From: JAICMB01 sp035295125
Lineage (GTDB): Bacteria; Acidobacteriota; Terriglobia; Bryobacterales; Bryobacteraceae
Assembly: GCA_035295125.1 (NCBI GenBank)
Contig: DATGJP010000020.1
Coordinates: forward strand, 248,001-312,000
Reading direction: 5' to 3'
Length of the DNA: 64,000 nt
Numbering within the stretch: the first letter of the stretch is position 1; every line of letters begins with the position of its first letter. This document shows positions 26,004 to 35,522 of the stretch, in pieces. The position numbers were made by a program, and so were the translations under genes. The notes beneath the pieces were generated by a model. The model was not told where the DNA came from. It did no database searches and saw only the letters and a list, made by a program, of their open reading frames with translations.

Positions 26004-28319
26004 TCAAAGTTTTCTAACGGCTTCTTCGACTTTTCGCGCGTTACTAACATAGTCGCCGCCGGCGAGCTTCAAGGGCTCACCGAATGCGATTTCGACCCGG
26101 TTGGGCCGCGCGAATTTCCAGGTTCTGTGGAGCACCTGATCCAGGCCACGAATGCGTATCGGGACCACCGGAAGATCAAGACGCGAGGCCATCATCCCCA
26201 CACCGGGTTGAAATTCCGAGATCTCTCCAGCATCTGTCATTTTGCCCTCGGGGAAGATCAGGACGCACCATCCTTGGCTCGAAATCTCGCCCATATACTG
26301 CAGAGTTTCCAGGGCGCCTGCCTCGCGCTGCGGGATCGGAAACGCATCGAAGACCAGGGCGGCAAGCACGTAGTTCAAACTGTTCGTAAAGCGCTCCCAC
26401 AGCGTATGGTGCTCGGGATGGAAATGAGCGTCGAAGAACTCCTTGCGCATCGCCGGCGCCACGCGGTAACGAAACCGTGCGGGTAGCGCCGCAAGGATCG
26501 ACGCAACATCCATGTAGCTCTGATGGTTGGACGCGAAGATCACGGGCGGGGTTACCCCGGCGAGGTTCTCGCGGCCTTGGGTCCGAATCCAGGCGAATAC
26601 ACGTGTGAGCGGAAGCAGAAATCCCGGCAGAAAGGTCCGCCGCAGCGCGCGTGCCCAGAAGCCGTGGTTCCACGTGGGGAATCGGAACTCCGCGCGAGGG
26701 GTCGCCGGAGCGCCGGTCATTTCCGACTCGTCGATATTCAGGGCGACCATGCGCTCCACGCGTTCGAGCGATGTCAGTTGCTCGAGCGGAACGCTGAGAT
26801 CGAGCTTCGGACCGTGCTGCGGAGGCGGAGTGCCCTTCGCGATCTCCATTCGCTTCAGCTTGCCGGTGCCTTCCGTTCTTGGAAAGATGTCGTAGGGCCA
26901 GATCGAGACCGTACGGATCTTCTGGTAATCGGCGAGTTGTTTGTTCGCGCGTTGAACGACCTCGTCTTGGGAGACGCCGGGCTCCAGGATCAGAACGGCG
27001 TGGACACGATCCGTACCGATGACCGCCGAGTCGCGGACTCCGGAAATCGCGTTCAGGACCCGCTCAACGTCATCGGGAAAGACGTTCAGCCCTTCCGGCG
27101 TCACGATCATTTCTTTCTTGCGTCCTAGGATCGTGAGCTGGCCTTCGGAATCCATCTGGCCGATGTCGCCGGTGTGAAACCAGCCATCTTCAAAGGCGCG
27201 TGCCGTTTCGGCGGGCGCGTTGTAGTAGCCCGAGGTAACGTTTTCGCCGCGCACAAGGATTTCGCCGTCTGGGGCAATCTTCACCTCGACACCGGCGATG
27301 GGTTTGCCCGCGCTTCCCTGGCGGGCGTGAAACGGATGATTCAGCGTAACGATGGGCGCGGTTTCGGTTAACCCATAGCCTTGGATGACGACATAGCCGA
27401 GCCGTTTCCAGAACGCCTCGAGATCGCCCGGCAGCGGCGCGGCACCGACAATCATGGCCCAGAACTTCCACCCGAGCATGCGGTGGACTTTGCGGTATTT
27501 CCACCAGCGGATGAGCCAGTGGGATTTCTCCTCGCGCGTTTCGCGAAGCTCCGGGAATTTCTGGACCACATATTCGCGCAGGACGTCGAGGATCTTGGGA
27601 ACCGACACCAGTACGGAAATACGGCGGGAGCGGATTTGGCGGACAATCTCGGACGGATTGAAGCCGCGCATGAAGACAACCAGTCCGGGCAGCATCGGCG
27701 GGATGAATGTGGCCATAGCCTGGCCGAACATGTGGCTCAGGGGGAGGAGGTTCAAAAAGCGGATAGGATGAAACGGCTTGCCATACTTGCGGTATTTGAG
27801 GACTTCGCCTTCCACAGGCACGATGTTCGCCAGCACGTTGCGGTGACTGATGACCACGCCTTTGGGCTCCGACGTCGCGCCCGAGGTAAAGATGATTTCG
27901 AGCGTGTCGTTCGAAGTGGCGGTAATCGAGTTCAACGCCGAGACATCGAGCGAAGAGATCTTCCATGCGCTATCGAAGATCACCTCGTCTCCGACCAGAA
28001 CCGCGCGGGCGGTTACGATTTCCTGGACCTTTTGTACAAATTCGGACGAGGAGCGGAAATCGATGGGCACCAGCACCACTCCCGCCAATGCGGCGCCCCA
28101 CAGCGCGAAAACCCACTCGGGGCGGTTTTCGCTATAGACGATGATCTTGTCGTCGCGCTCGATTCCGCTGGCCCGCAGGCGTTTCGCAAAGGCCCGTGCC
28201 TTTCCCGCGACGTCCGCATACGTGTAGGTACGAACACGGATGCCGTCGTCGTACAGCAGAAACTGATCTTCAAGGTGCGCGAAGTCGTTGAAGAAGTCGA
28301 GCAGCGTCTCGCGCGGCAT
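26004..28319 (-). CDS. AMP-dependent acyl-CoA/ACP synthetase fused to PlsC acyltransferase
   Basis: Two-domain lipid enzyme (771 aa). Residues 1 to about 480 are an ANL-superfamily adenylation domain, with P-loop FTSGATSEPKGVVISH, GYGLTETAP, WFHTGDIG and a C-terminal RTEGTGKLKR lysine. Residues about 540-771 are a PlsC acyltransferase with HX4D box at His599-Asp604 (NHQSYMD) and FPEGKM. The fusion resembles the Aas type, which re-acylates lysophospholipids after activating a free fatty acid, but here the ligase precedes the acyltransferase. A role in phospholipid repair or in exogenous fatty acid use is inferred. Confidence 0.9.
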   Translation of the reverse strand: MPRETLLDFFNDFAHLEDQFLLYDDGIRVRTYTYADVAGKARAFAKRLRASGIERDDKIIVYSENRPEWVFALWGAALAGVVLVPIDFRSSSEFVQKVQEIVTARAVLVGDEVIFDSAWKISSLDVSALNSITATSNDTLEIIFTSGATSEPKGVVISHRNVLANIVPVEGEVLKYRKYGKPFHPIRFLNLLPLSHMFGQAMATFIPPMLPGLVVFMRGFNPSEIVRQIRSRRISVLVSVPKILDVLREYVVQKFPELRETREEKSHWLIRWWKYRKVHRMLGWKFWAMIVGAAPLPGDLEAFWKRLGYVVIQGYGLTETAPIVTLNHPFHARQGSAGKPIAGVEVKIAPDGEILVRGENVTSGYYNAPAETARAFEDGWFHTGDIGQMDSEGQLTILGRKKEMIVTPEGLNVFPDDVERVLNAISGVRDSAVIGTDRVHAVLILEPGVSQDEVVQRANKQLADYQKIRTVSIWPYDIFPRTEGTGKLKRMEIAKGTPPPQHGPKLDLSVPLEQLTSLERVERMVALNIDESEMTGAPATPRAEFRFPTWNHGFWARALRRTFLPGFLLPLTRVFAWIRTQGRENLAGVTPPVIFASNHQSYMDVASILAALPARFRYRVAPAMRKEFFDAHFHPEHHTLWERFTNSLNYVLAALVFDAFPIPQREAGALETLQYMGEISSQGWCVLIFPEGKMTDAGEISEFQPGVGMMASRLDLPVVPIRIRGLDQVLHRTWKFARPNRVEIAFGEPLKLAGGDYVSNARKVEEAVRKL

Positions 28320-28327
28320 CTACTCGA

Positions 28328-30361
28328 TTATGTGAGCAGGCCGGACCGCACCAGCAGAGCGTTGGGGTCGGGATCGCGCCCCATGAATTGGCGATACAGG
28401 TCCGCCGGGTCCTCGCTATCGCCCTTGGCCAGGATTCGGTGGCGGAATTGAAGACCGGTATCTCGGCTGAAAATGCCCTCCTCGCGGAAACGCGTGAACG
28501 CGTCCGCATCGAGGACCTCGGCCCATTTGTAGGAGTAGTAGCCGGCTCCATAACCCACCGGGCTCGCAAACAGGTGCGTGAAGCCGGCGATCATGTTGTA
28601 CTCGTGCGGCAGCCTGGTCGGAGCAAACTGAGACAGGATCTTGCGGGAATACTCCATGACGTCCCCGTCGCGCTCCGGCGAGTACTCGCGATGCAGCGCC
28701 AGGTCGACAAAACCGAACCCCAGTTGACGCATCTGCCCATTGGCGGCTCGGAATTTTCGCGCTCGCTTCATCTTCTGGAACAGGTCTTCGGGAATCGGCA
28801 CTCCGGTCTCGTAGTGGCGGGCAAACAGGTCGAGGGCTTCGCGCTCCCAGCACCAGTTCTCCATAATCTGCGAAGGCAGCTCGACGAAATCCCAGGGCAC
28901 ATTCGCTCCGGCGAGGCTGCGAACCTCGACTCGGCTCAAGCAATGGTGCAGAAGGTGTCCGAACTCATGAAAAATGGTCTCAACCTCGCGATGGGTCAGC
29001 AGCGACGGCTTGCCTCCAACAGGCGGTGTCAGGTTCCCACAAATGAGCCCGACGTGCTTTGTGAAGGTGGTGCCGAGGTCCACGCCGGTGATGAGGGAAT
29101 CCATCCAGGCGCCCCCGCGCTTGTTTTCGCGCGGCAGCCAGTCGGCATAAAAAGCCCCGAGCAGCCCGTCTTTCTGGTCGAGAATTTCGTAATACTGCAC
29201 GCCGGGGTCCCAGGCCGGCACCCCCGGCCGCTCCACTACCTGAATGCCGTAAAGGCGGCCGACGATCTCGAACATCCCCTTCACGACGCTCTCGAGCGGA
29301 AAGTACGGCCGCAGCGCTTCCTCATCGAAGTCGTACATCGCGGCGCGCTGTTTCTCGGACCAGTAACCCGTATCCCAGGGCTCCAGTTCGCCGATGTTGG
29401 CAAATGCGGTGAGTTCCTGATTCTCTTCGCGGAAGCGGCGCTCGGTCTTCCCCTTCAAGTCAGCGAGGAAGTTCTGGGCGTGCTCGCCCTTGTGCGCCAT
29501 GCGGTCCTCGAGAACCAGGTCGGCAAAATCGCGGAAGCCCAGAAGCCTGGCCTTTTCGCGGCGCAGGCGCAGGATTTCGTGAATGAGCGGCCGGTTGTCG
29601 TGCTGCTCTTCGGTAGCACGGTTGATGTAGGCACGCCAAACCTGCTCCCGAATCTCGCGGTTATCGAGATAGGTCATCAATGCGATGTAGCTGGGCGCCT
29701 GCAGCGTGAAGCGCCAGCCTTCCATACCCTTCGACCGGGCGCTTTCGCGCGCCGCGGCACGGGCGCTCTCGGGCAGACCCGCGAGCCTCGCTTCATCGGC
29801 GATGACCAGCTCGAACACGTTGGTCGAGTCGAGGACGTTTTCACTGAAACGGGTGGTGAGTTTCGCCAATTCGACGTCGATCTCGGAGAGGCGGGCTTTG
29901 CCGTCGGGGTCGAGTTCGGCTCCGTGGCGTCGGAAGGCGTCGATCGTTTTCGTCAGGTACCGTTTTCGGGTGCCGGTCAAATGATGGGCTTCATCGGTAG
30001 CGCCATAGGACTGCAGAGCGCGCCACAGGCCTTCGTTCAGCGGGATCGAGCTGTAGAACTCGCTCACCAGCGGCTGGACCTTGTTATACGCAGCCCGTAA
30101 CTCGGGCGTTGTGGCGACACCTTCGAGGTGCCTGACGATGCCCATCGCGTAATCCAGGCGTTCGGTAAACGTGTCGAGCGCCGTCATGGTGCTTTCGAAT
30201 GTTCGCGGCGCCCGGTCGGCGATGATCTTCGTAATCTGTTCGCGGGCTTCTTTGAGCAGCTCTTGGATGGCCGGCTCAATGTACTCGACCTTGATCTGAT
30301 CGAAGGGGATTCGAAATTCTATTTCCAGCAGCGGATTCGTTTCTTTTGTCTCAACAACCAT
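28328..30361 (-). CDS. M3-family oligopeptidase
   Basis: Zinc endopeptidase (677 aa) of the thimet oligopeptidase/PrlC group. The active site HEFGH is at residues 465-469 in ETIFHEFGHLLHHCLS. Typical flanks are GVDLGTTFTKHVGLI upstream and NVPWDFVELPSQIMENWCWE downstream (third zinc ligand region). The length is near that of oligopeptidase A. It is probably cytosolic, degrading short peptides; no signal peptide is seen. It lies 8 nt upstream of the AMP ligase fusion. Confidence 0.95.
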   Translation of the reverse strand: MVVETKETNPLLEIEFRIPFDQIKVEYIEPAIQELLKEAREQITKIIADRAPRTFESTMTALDTFTERLDYAMGIVRHLEGVATTPELRAAYNKVQPLVSEFYSSIPLNEGLWRALQSYGATDEAHHLTGTRKRYLTKTIDAFRRHGAELDPDGKARLSEIDVELAKLTTRFSENVLDSTNVFELVIADEARLAGLPESARAAARESARSKGMEGWRFTLQAPSYIALMTYLDNREIREQVWRAYINRATEEQHDNRPLIHEILRLRREKARLLGFRDFADLVLEDRMAHKGEHAQNFLADLKGKTERRFREENQELTAFANIGELEPWDTGYWSEKQRAAMYDFDEEALRPYFPLESVVKGMFEIVGRLYGIQVVERPGVPAWDPGVQYYEILDQKDGLLGAFYADWLPRENKRGGAWMDSLITGVDLGTTFTKHVGLICGNLTPPVGGKPSLLTHREVETIFHEFGHLLHHCLSRVEVRSLAGANVPWDFVELPSQIMENWCWEREALDLFARHYETGVPIPEDLFQKMKRARKFRAANGQMRQLGFGFVDLALHREYSPERDGDVMEYSRKILSQFAPTRLPHEYNMIAGFTHLFASPVGYGAGYYSYKWAEVLDADAFTRFREEGIFSRDTGLQFRHRILAKGDSEDPADLYRQFMGRDPDPNALLVRSGLLT

Positions 30362-30490
30362 GGTCTTTGTTTAACGTAGCAGATGGCGCTTACCAGGCTC
30401 ACCCTCGCACTCGGCATGTGTCTTCTTCCGGAGGTTTTCGAAAATCCAGTGCTTAAGCGGCTTGGTGCGCCGCCCGAGCGTTACGACCTG

Positions 30491-30997
30491 TCATCGGGCG
30501 TGAGCGCTTCGCTCCTGTACCTGTTCCGACGTGAGGCCGTACAACGGCGGGCTCGCCGTTTCGAGGAGCGAAAGATAGATGTAAATCTGTCCCCGGTGAT
30601 GGATTTCATGCTCGACCATTGCCCGCAACCATTTCCAGGTCTTGATTGAGGCGCCGTCGGGCGTCGTACAACGGCGCTCCAGGTCGTCAGGTGTTAAGCC
30701 GGAGATGATTTCGACTACTTCACGATGCATCCGCTCGGCGAACGCGATCAGGTCGTCATAGGTGGGGGCCAAGTGCTTGCCGCAACCGGCATAGGTGCTC
30801 TGCTTTCCTTGGGCCACCTCCAGGAAAATGTAGCGATTCGCGGTGGCGATGTGGCGAACCAGGTCACCGAGCGTGAACTTGCCGTCCCGGAAGCTCCAAT
30901 CCACCTTGTCGGGCGGAATCGCGCGAACGACGTTCATCGTGCGCTGGTGGATCTTCTCGTAGTAGCGCTGAAATTCAGTGAGGTCGCGGATTTCCAT
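30491..30997 (-). CDS. DinB-family protein
   Basis: Four-helix-bundle protein (168 aa) of the DinB/YfiT-like superfamily. Metal-ligand histidines appear in the expected places: LGDLVRHIATANRY near residue 50 and MVEHEIHHRGQIYIYLSLL near residue 135. Members include thiol-dependent transferases (bacillithiol or mycothiol S-transferases) and many unknowns. The start shares one base with the stop of the thioesterase gene upstream (TGATG), so they are co-translated. Confidence 0.88.
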   Translation of the reverse strand: MEIRDLTEFQRYYEKIHQRTMNVVRAIPPDKVDWSFRDGKFTLGDLVRHIATANRYIFLEVAQGKQSTYAGCGKHLAPTYDDLIAFAERMHREVVEIISGLTPDDLERRCTTPDGASIKTWKWLRAMVEHEIHHRGQIYIYLSLLETASPPLYGLTSEQVQERSAHAR

Positions 30998-31452
30998 CAG
31001 TGTTTAACATCCTTACGATCGAACAGTGCCATCAGCGTACCCGTCATCGTGGCGACGAGCCGCTCCTCGCCGCCATTGTCCATGGCGAACGCGCGTGCAT
31101 CGCAGACGGTAAGCGTCTTTCCCGCTTTGACTACGTTGGCGCGAAACGCAAACCGATCGCCCTTGGCCGGAGCGACCAGGTTCGTCTTGAATTCGACAGT
31201 GAGAACGGCGGCGTCGGCGGGCATCAGGGAGAATGCGGCGTATCCGCAAGCGCTGTCGAGCGCAGTGGTTATGATTCCAGCGTGCATGAAACCGTGCTGC
31301 TGGCTGTACGCAGGGGAGAAAGGCATCGTCAACTCGACTTCCCCGGGTTCGAGATGGGCTATTTCCACCCCCAAAGTTTGCATTACCTGCTGGCGGGCGA
31401 AGCTGGCCCGAACACGCTCGGCGAAGTTAGGGTCGGGCGGTGAGAATTTCAC
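30997..31452 (-). CDS. PaaI-family hotdog thioesterase
   Basis: Hotdog-fold acyl-CoA thioesterase (151 aa). Characteristic blocks are GVEIAHLEPGEVELTMPFSPAYSQQHGFMHAGIITTALDSACGYAAFSLM and, after it, VEFKTNLVAPAKGDRF. The HGxxHAG-like motif with its following Asp is the catalytic signature. It may clear CoA thioesters such as phenylacetyl-CoA derivatives, but no catabolic genes surround it. It starts an operon with the DinB-family gene. Confidence 0.9.
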   Translation of the reverse strand: MKFSPPDPNFAERVRASFARQQVMQTLGVEIAHLEPGEVELTMPFSPAYSQQHGFMHAGIITTALDSACGYAAFSLMPADAAVLTVEFKTNLVAPAKGDRFAFRANVVKAGKTLTVCDARAFAMDNGGEERLVATMTGTLMALFDRKDVKH

Positions 31453-31467
31453 GATCAGCAGTCTGTC

Positions 31468-32211
31468 TTATTTGCCCTTAACCAGGGGTAGTCGAACGCG
31501 GCCGTTATCGGTGTTGTACCACAACTCCAGAGCGGCGTCTTTTGCCTTGTGGGAAGGCTTGGGGAAGAAGAGATAACCCGCCACCGGCTGCGAAGTCTTG
31601 CCGTCAGGCAGGGATTTCGACCAGAGGTCCTGGGCGATATCGTTGGCAGCCTGTGTCTGCGACTTGCCCGAAGATGAGGGATATGACCCCGTATCGCACG
31701 GATATCCGGGACACGGCGCCGGCCCGCCAACTCCAACGCCAGCGCTCGTGGTCACCACCGTGCCGCCGGTTTGACGGCCGGTTGCCGGATCGGGATACGA
31801 GACGCGCCCCACGGAGATTCCGGTGGACGTGTTGATTCCGTGAGGGTCGTAGGTCTTTGTGGGTTGCTTCTGGCTTCCGGTCATGATTTCCGCGATAGTA
31901 TCGGCGTCGACAGGTCGCAGCGACGCAGCGCCCTCGCCAACCGACAGAGTGAAATCCGCGGGGAAAAGGTCGACATCCTTGCCCGGCGCGGGATAGACAC
32001 CCACTTCCACAACCATGTACCCGGCATGCTCCAGGTTCGCGGTGAACATCTTCTTCGCCTGTTCGTGAGGGATCAGCGCAGCGCCAATCGACAGGTTCGC
32101 CTGCTCCTGGTGTGCGGGATAGCTACTAGCATCAGACCTGGGGCGGATGCCCGGGGAGCCGGCTGTAAGCAGCAATACAGAGAGCGCGGCGATCGGAAAG
32201 GCTTTCTTCAT
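31468..32211 (-). CDS. Exported protein of unknown function
   Basis: About 247 aa. The signal peptide is MKKAFPIAALSVLLLTAGSPG; I start at this ATG (32211) rather than at the in-frame ATG 32229, because an AGGAG lies about 10 nt upstream and the signal peptide begins here. The mature part contains LIPHEQAKKMFTANLEHAGYMVVEVGVYPAPGKDVDLFPADFTL, a beta-rich domain, and a glycine/proline-rich linker (GVGVGGPAPCPGYPCDTG) before a last domain. No family recognised. It sits 15 nt upstream of the thioesterase gene. Confidence 0.72.
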   Translation of the reverse strand: MKKAFPIAALSVLLLTAGSPGIRPRSDASSYPAHQEQANLSIGAALIPHEQAKKMFTANLEHAGYMVVEVGVYPAPGKDVDLFPADFTLSVGEGAASLRPVDADTIAEIMTGSQKQPTKTYDPHGINTSTGISVGRVSYPDPATGRQTGGTVVTTSAGVGVGGPAPCPGYPCDTGSYPSSSGKSQTQAANDIAQDLWSKSLPDGKTSQPVAGYLFFPKPSHKAKDAALELWYNTDNGRVRLPLVKGK

Positions 32212-32408
32212 GGCTCCGATTCTCCTCATCGTTTATTGTACGCACGCTGGGGGAATCGCGTTACCCGATTGACTTCGGGAAAACCGGGACATAAGATTAC
32301 CGTAGCTCCGGTACGACATTTCGAGTCTTTCGTCGAATCTGTGGGGCTAGGATTGCGTTCGGTCGTGCTTGCTTTCCCCGCCTAAAGTTGGCCGTTTTTG
32401 TCCATAAT

Positions 32409-34097
32409 ATGTCCGAAGTCAAGTTCTCCATTGTCGCCAGTATTCTGGTGCAGCTTTCGGCGGCAGTTCTCTGCCGAGGGGAGATTTCTGTCCTTTCTTT
32501 TGGCGCGGTCGGGGATGGGGTCACGGATGATTCACCGAGCATCAATCTGGCAATTACTTCGCTGCGGGAATCGCCCGGCCAGACACTGCGTTTTCCAGGT
32601 GGAAGAGTGTACGCCATCAAGAGCCCGATCGTCTTTCCGGGGACCGTTGCGGGCCTGGAGATTGCCGGTGACGGAGACACCACCGTATTCCAGCGTATGG
32701 CCGATCTGCCGGATGGCCAGGGCATGTTCGACATTCAGGGCGCGAACGGTTTGAGTTTTGTGAATTTCGTGGTGGATGGGAGTAAGTATGACCCTGACTG
32801 CGTTCAGTACGGAACTTTTACATATCCAACCGATCCGATATTGGTAAAGAACACGAGTTTCTGGATTCATGGCGGCTCGAAATCTCTCCGGTTCGACGGC
32901 ATTACGGTTCGGCATACCGGCGGTTACGCGGCACTGGCTTATACGCAAGCCGAGGGCAACATCGAGGATGTCAGCTTCGTCAACTGCCTTTTTGAGAATA
33001 ACCGGCCGCACTCTTTTTGGAGCGATCCGAACGACAAGTTGGGCCCGAGTTGGACGGGCGGCATTTTGTATCGAAACCGAGCGACGCAGCCAGGAGACAG
33101 CGCCGTGGTCAACCTGTCGGTGCGAAATTGCCGCTTTCAAAGAAACAATGGCAACGGCGTGTGGGGCCATTCCGATGGGTTTTCCGTTCAGCATCGGAAT
33201 GTGGCGGTGACGGACAACCATTTTGAAGACATGGCGCTCGACGGCGTTGAACTTGGCAATACGACCGGGGGCATCGTCGCGAATAACTTCTTTCACCGTA
33301 TCGGATACATTACTGCGAATGATGATGACGCGCCGGCGCCCAAGCACTGGGGCGTTGCCATCGACAGCACAGGCTGGGTGAAGAGCGTCTCATATACCGG
33401 CAACACGATCCTTAATGCAAATGGGGGTTGTATCGACCTCGACGGCTTCTTTCAGGGGGCCGTGACCAAAAATCTGTGCCTTATTTCCGAGCCGGGGGAA
33501 CCGCTCTTTACGAGCGATCGGGTTGCGGATTTCGGTGATGGGCGCGGCAATATCACCTACGGCATCAATCCCGGAAATACGTTCTACCGGGACGGGGGCC
33601 TGAATGTGACGATCAGCGGGAACACCATTCGGAATATGGGGGCTTGGGCAATTGGCGGAGCGAATCTGAAAGACGGCACCATCCGGGACAACGTCATCGT
33701 TCACCCCTCGACAGCTCTCTATGCGCCGATCTTTCTAATGTGCCGGCCCGGATTTGACGAAGGCGATTATCATAGCGGCGACGATGATCCTGCCGGTTCG
33801 AGCTACCGGGCCTGGGGCAACCTGGTGACGAACAACCGGGTGGAGTATAGCGGCCCGCACTTCGTGGTGGAAGAAATTGATTACAGCGACGGCCAAGGAA
33901 CGCATTCCTTCCACGCGAGCGACATCAATCGAGTGTGTTCCAACCAGATCAGCGGCGCGAATGGTGGCGAGTTCTTGTGGAGTGCCAACTCCGGTTCCTA
34001 CAGCGCCGCAACTTCAGGGTGCGTCACAAATCTAAAGCTCGATCGCGCCATCGTGATTCGTGAAGTCCCCCGGCACATCATTCATGTTCAGGAATAG
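32409..34097 (+). CDS. Secreted right-handed parallel beta-helix protein (pectate-lyase-like)
   Basis: Exported protein of about 562 aa: signal peptide up to LVQLSAAVLCRG, then the pectate lyase superfamily opening ISVLSFGAVGDGVTDDSPSINLAI, followed by many rungs rich in Asn and Gly, such as FVVDGSKYD, VSFVNCLFENNRPHS, VRNCRFQRNNGNGVWG and VTISGNTIRNMGAWAIGG. Such beta-helices bind or cleave polysaccharide. No catalytic residues can be assigned, so polysaccharide lyase, hydrolase or phage-tail-spike-like roles all remain possible. Start chosen at ATG 32409, since the upstream TTG at 32388 gives a poor signal peptide. Confidence 0.82.
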   Translation: MSEVKFSIVASILVQLSAAVLCRGEISVLSFGAVGDGVTDDSPSINLAITSLRESPGQTLRFPGGRVYAIKSPIVFPGTVAGLEIAGDGDTTVFQRMADLPDGQGMFDIQGANGLSFVNFVVDGSKYDPDCVQYGTFTYPTDPILVKNTSFWIHGGSKSLRFDGITVRHTGGYAALAYTQAEGNIEDVSFVNCLFENNRPHSFWSDPNDKLGPSWTGGILYRNRATQPGDSAVVNLSVRNCRFQRNNGNGVWGHSDGFSVQHRNVAVTDNHFEDMALDGVELGNTTGGIVANNFFHRIGYITANDDDAPAPKHWGVAIDSTGWVKSVSYTGNTILNANGGCIDLDGFFQGAVTKNLCLISEPGEPLFTSDRVADFGDGRGNITYGINPGNTFYRDGGLNVTISGNTIRNMGAWAIGGANLKDGTIRDNVIVHPSTALYAPIFLMCRPGFDEGDYHSGDDDPAGSSYRAWGNLVTNNRVEYSGPHFVVEEIDYSDGQGTHSFHASDINRVCSNQISGANGGEFLWSANSGSYSAATSGCVTNLKLDRAIVIREVPRHIIHVQE

Positions 34098-34259
34098 GTG
34101 CCCGAGCGATAGTCGGCGGGACCTGCACGAACTGTGTGAACTACACTTTCGTGGATCAGCGGCCCATGGCAACAGGCTGGCAGAGCGCTGGACAATTTTG
34201 ACGTGCCCGATTTATCAGCTCGAAAGCCAAGGCGGTGTTGAGGAAAGCCATGGATTCGC

Positions 34260-35522
34260 CTAGCGAATTCCGTTCTTCCGCCCAAAGTAGGCGAACCGGC
34301 TCCATGTTTGAGGCCCGACCGAAACCGCGGCGAGCAATAAAAGAACGGGGTCGATGGGGTGGCGATATCGAGGCGCCGCAAGGGTCAGGTATGCGAGGCA
34401 GGGGAATATTACGGGAAATGCCGCCGTCGGAAACCAATAGGGATTCCTTTGACGGAAGAGTACGATGATCCCTGCGGCCGCTGTCAGGGCGGCGAGCAGG
34501 TTGAATAGCAGAATGAACCGAAAGCGGGCGGGAGCACGGACCAGGTCGCGGAAAGGGTGACTCGTGCCTCCGGACCATGTGGCGACAAAACGGTTGAGCA
34601 TGTAGCCCGCATCGACGCCGGGGTTTGAGGTCATGAATTCGAGCGCGGCTTGACGTTTCTCGCGCATGTACGGAATTTCACCCACCTCGGCATAGTGGTC
34701 GCGCTCGGCCTGGTTGCTGATTGGGTGTAGGCGGCCAACCGACAACGATTCCGTGCGCTCATTGTTGCCGATCCACAACTGCAGGCCCAGGACGGAACGC
34801 AGGGGCACGAAAGCATGGAAAACGGCATAGTTGCGCACCGTCCAGGGAACGCAGCAGAGGGCGGCAACGCCTGCGGCGATGACGGGCAGTTTCCAGCCGC
34901 AGCGATAGACCAGCCACCCGATCAGGAACGGCAGCAGGACGCCGAGTGTCGGCGTAGTCATTAGCGCCAGGCCCCACAGGAGGCCGTAGCCGATCCAGGC
35001 CGTTGTGCGTCGAGACCGGTCCAACTCGAGGGTTGCCCAGAGCAAAGTCGCTCCGAGGAGTGCGGCGAGAGAGGCGTCCCAGATGGCTTCGACCGGCAGC
35101 AGAATCGCGTTGGGAAAGACAGCCCACAACCAGGCTCCGGCCGCGCCCGTACTTTGGCCTGCGATTCGCTTGCCGGCAAAATAAATCGGCACGCAGGCGG
35201 CAGTGGAGAAGAGGACGTTGAGCCCGGCGGCTGCCAGGAAGGCAGCATAAGTGTACGTGCCAAAGACGCGGAACACGGCGGCAATCAGCATGGGGTAAAC
35301 CGGCGTCATCCAGGCTGTGGGTCCAGTATCCATTCGAAAGGGAGCGCTGAAACCATGCCCAGTCGCCATGGCGTAAGCGATATTTCCAGGCTCAAAGAGG
35401 AACGGGATGGTGCCGAGCGCGTTGTGCGCGGCGTGGCTTTGGTAATTGGCGAGATATGCCAGCCGCAGTCCCGCGGCCACCAACAGAATCAGCGGCAGCG
35501 AAAGCAGCAGGCGGCGAATCAC
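34260..35522 (-). CDS. GT39/ArnT-like integral membrane glycosyltransferase
   Basis: Polytopic membrane protein (420 aa) with around ten TM helices. The N-terminal loop contains GHGFSAPFRMDTGPTAWMTPVYPML, which has the acidic residue and proline pattern of the first loop of GT39/PMT-type polyprenyl-phosphate-sugar transferases, and AIWDASLAALLGATLLWATLELDR fits a later segment. I chose GTG 35522 because it overlaps the stop of the upstream selenoprotein gene as GTGA; the frame stays open to 35609. Function is family-level: transfer of a sugar from a lipid carrier to an envelope target. Confidence 0.72.
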   Translation of the reverse strand: MIRRLLLSLPLILLVAAGLRLAYLANYQSHAAHNALGTIPFLFEPGNIAYAMATGHGFSAPFRMDTGPTAWMTPVYPMLIAAVFRVFGTYTYAAFLAAAGLNVLFSTAACVPIYFAGKRIAGQSTGAAGAWLWAVFPNAILLPVEAIWDASLAALLGATLLWATLELDRSRRTTAWIGYGLLWGLALMTTPTLGVLLPFLIGWLVYRCGWKLPVIAAGVAALCCVPWTVRNYAVFHAFVPLRSVLGLQLWIGNNERTESLSVGRLHPISNQAERDHYAEVGEIPYMREKRQAALEFMTSNPGVDAGYMLNRFVATWSGGTSHPFRDLVRAPARFRFILLFNLLAALTAAAGIIVLFRQRNPYWFPTAAFPVIFPCLAYLTLAAPRYRHPIDPVLLLLAAVSVGPQTWSRFAYFGRKNGIR

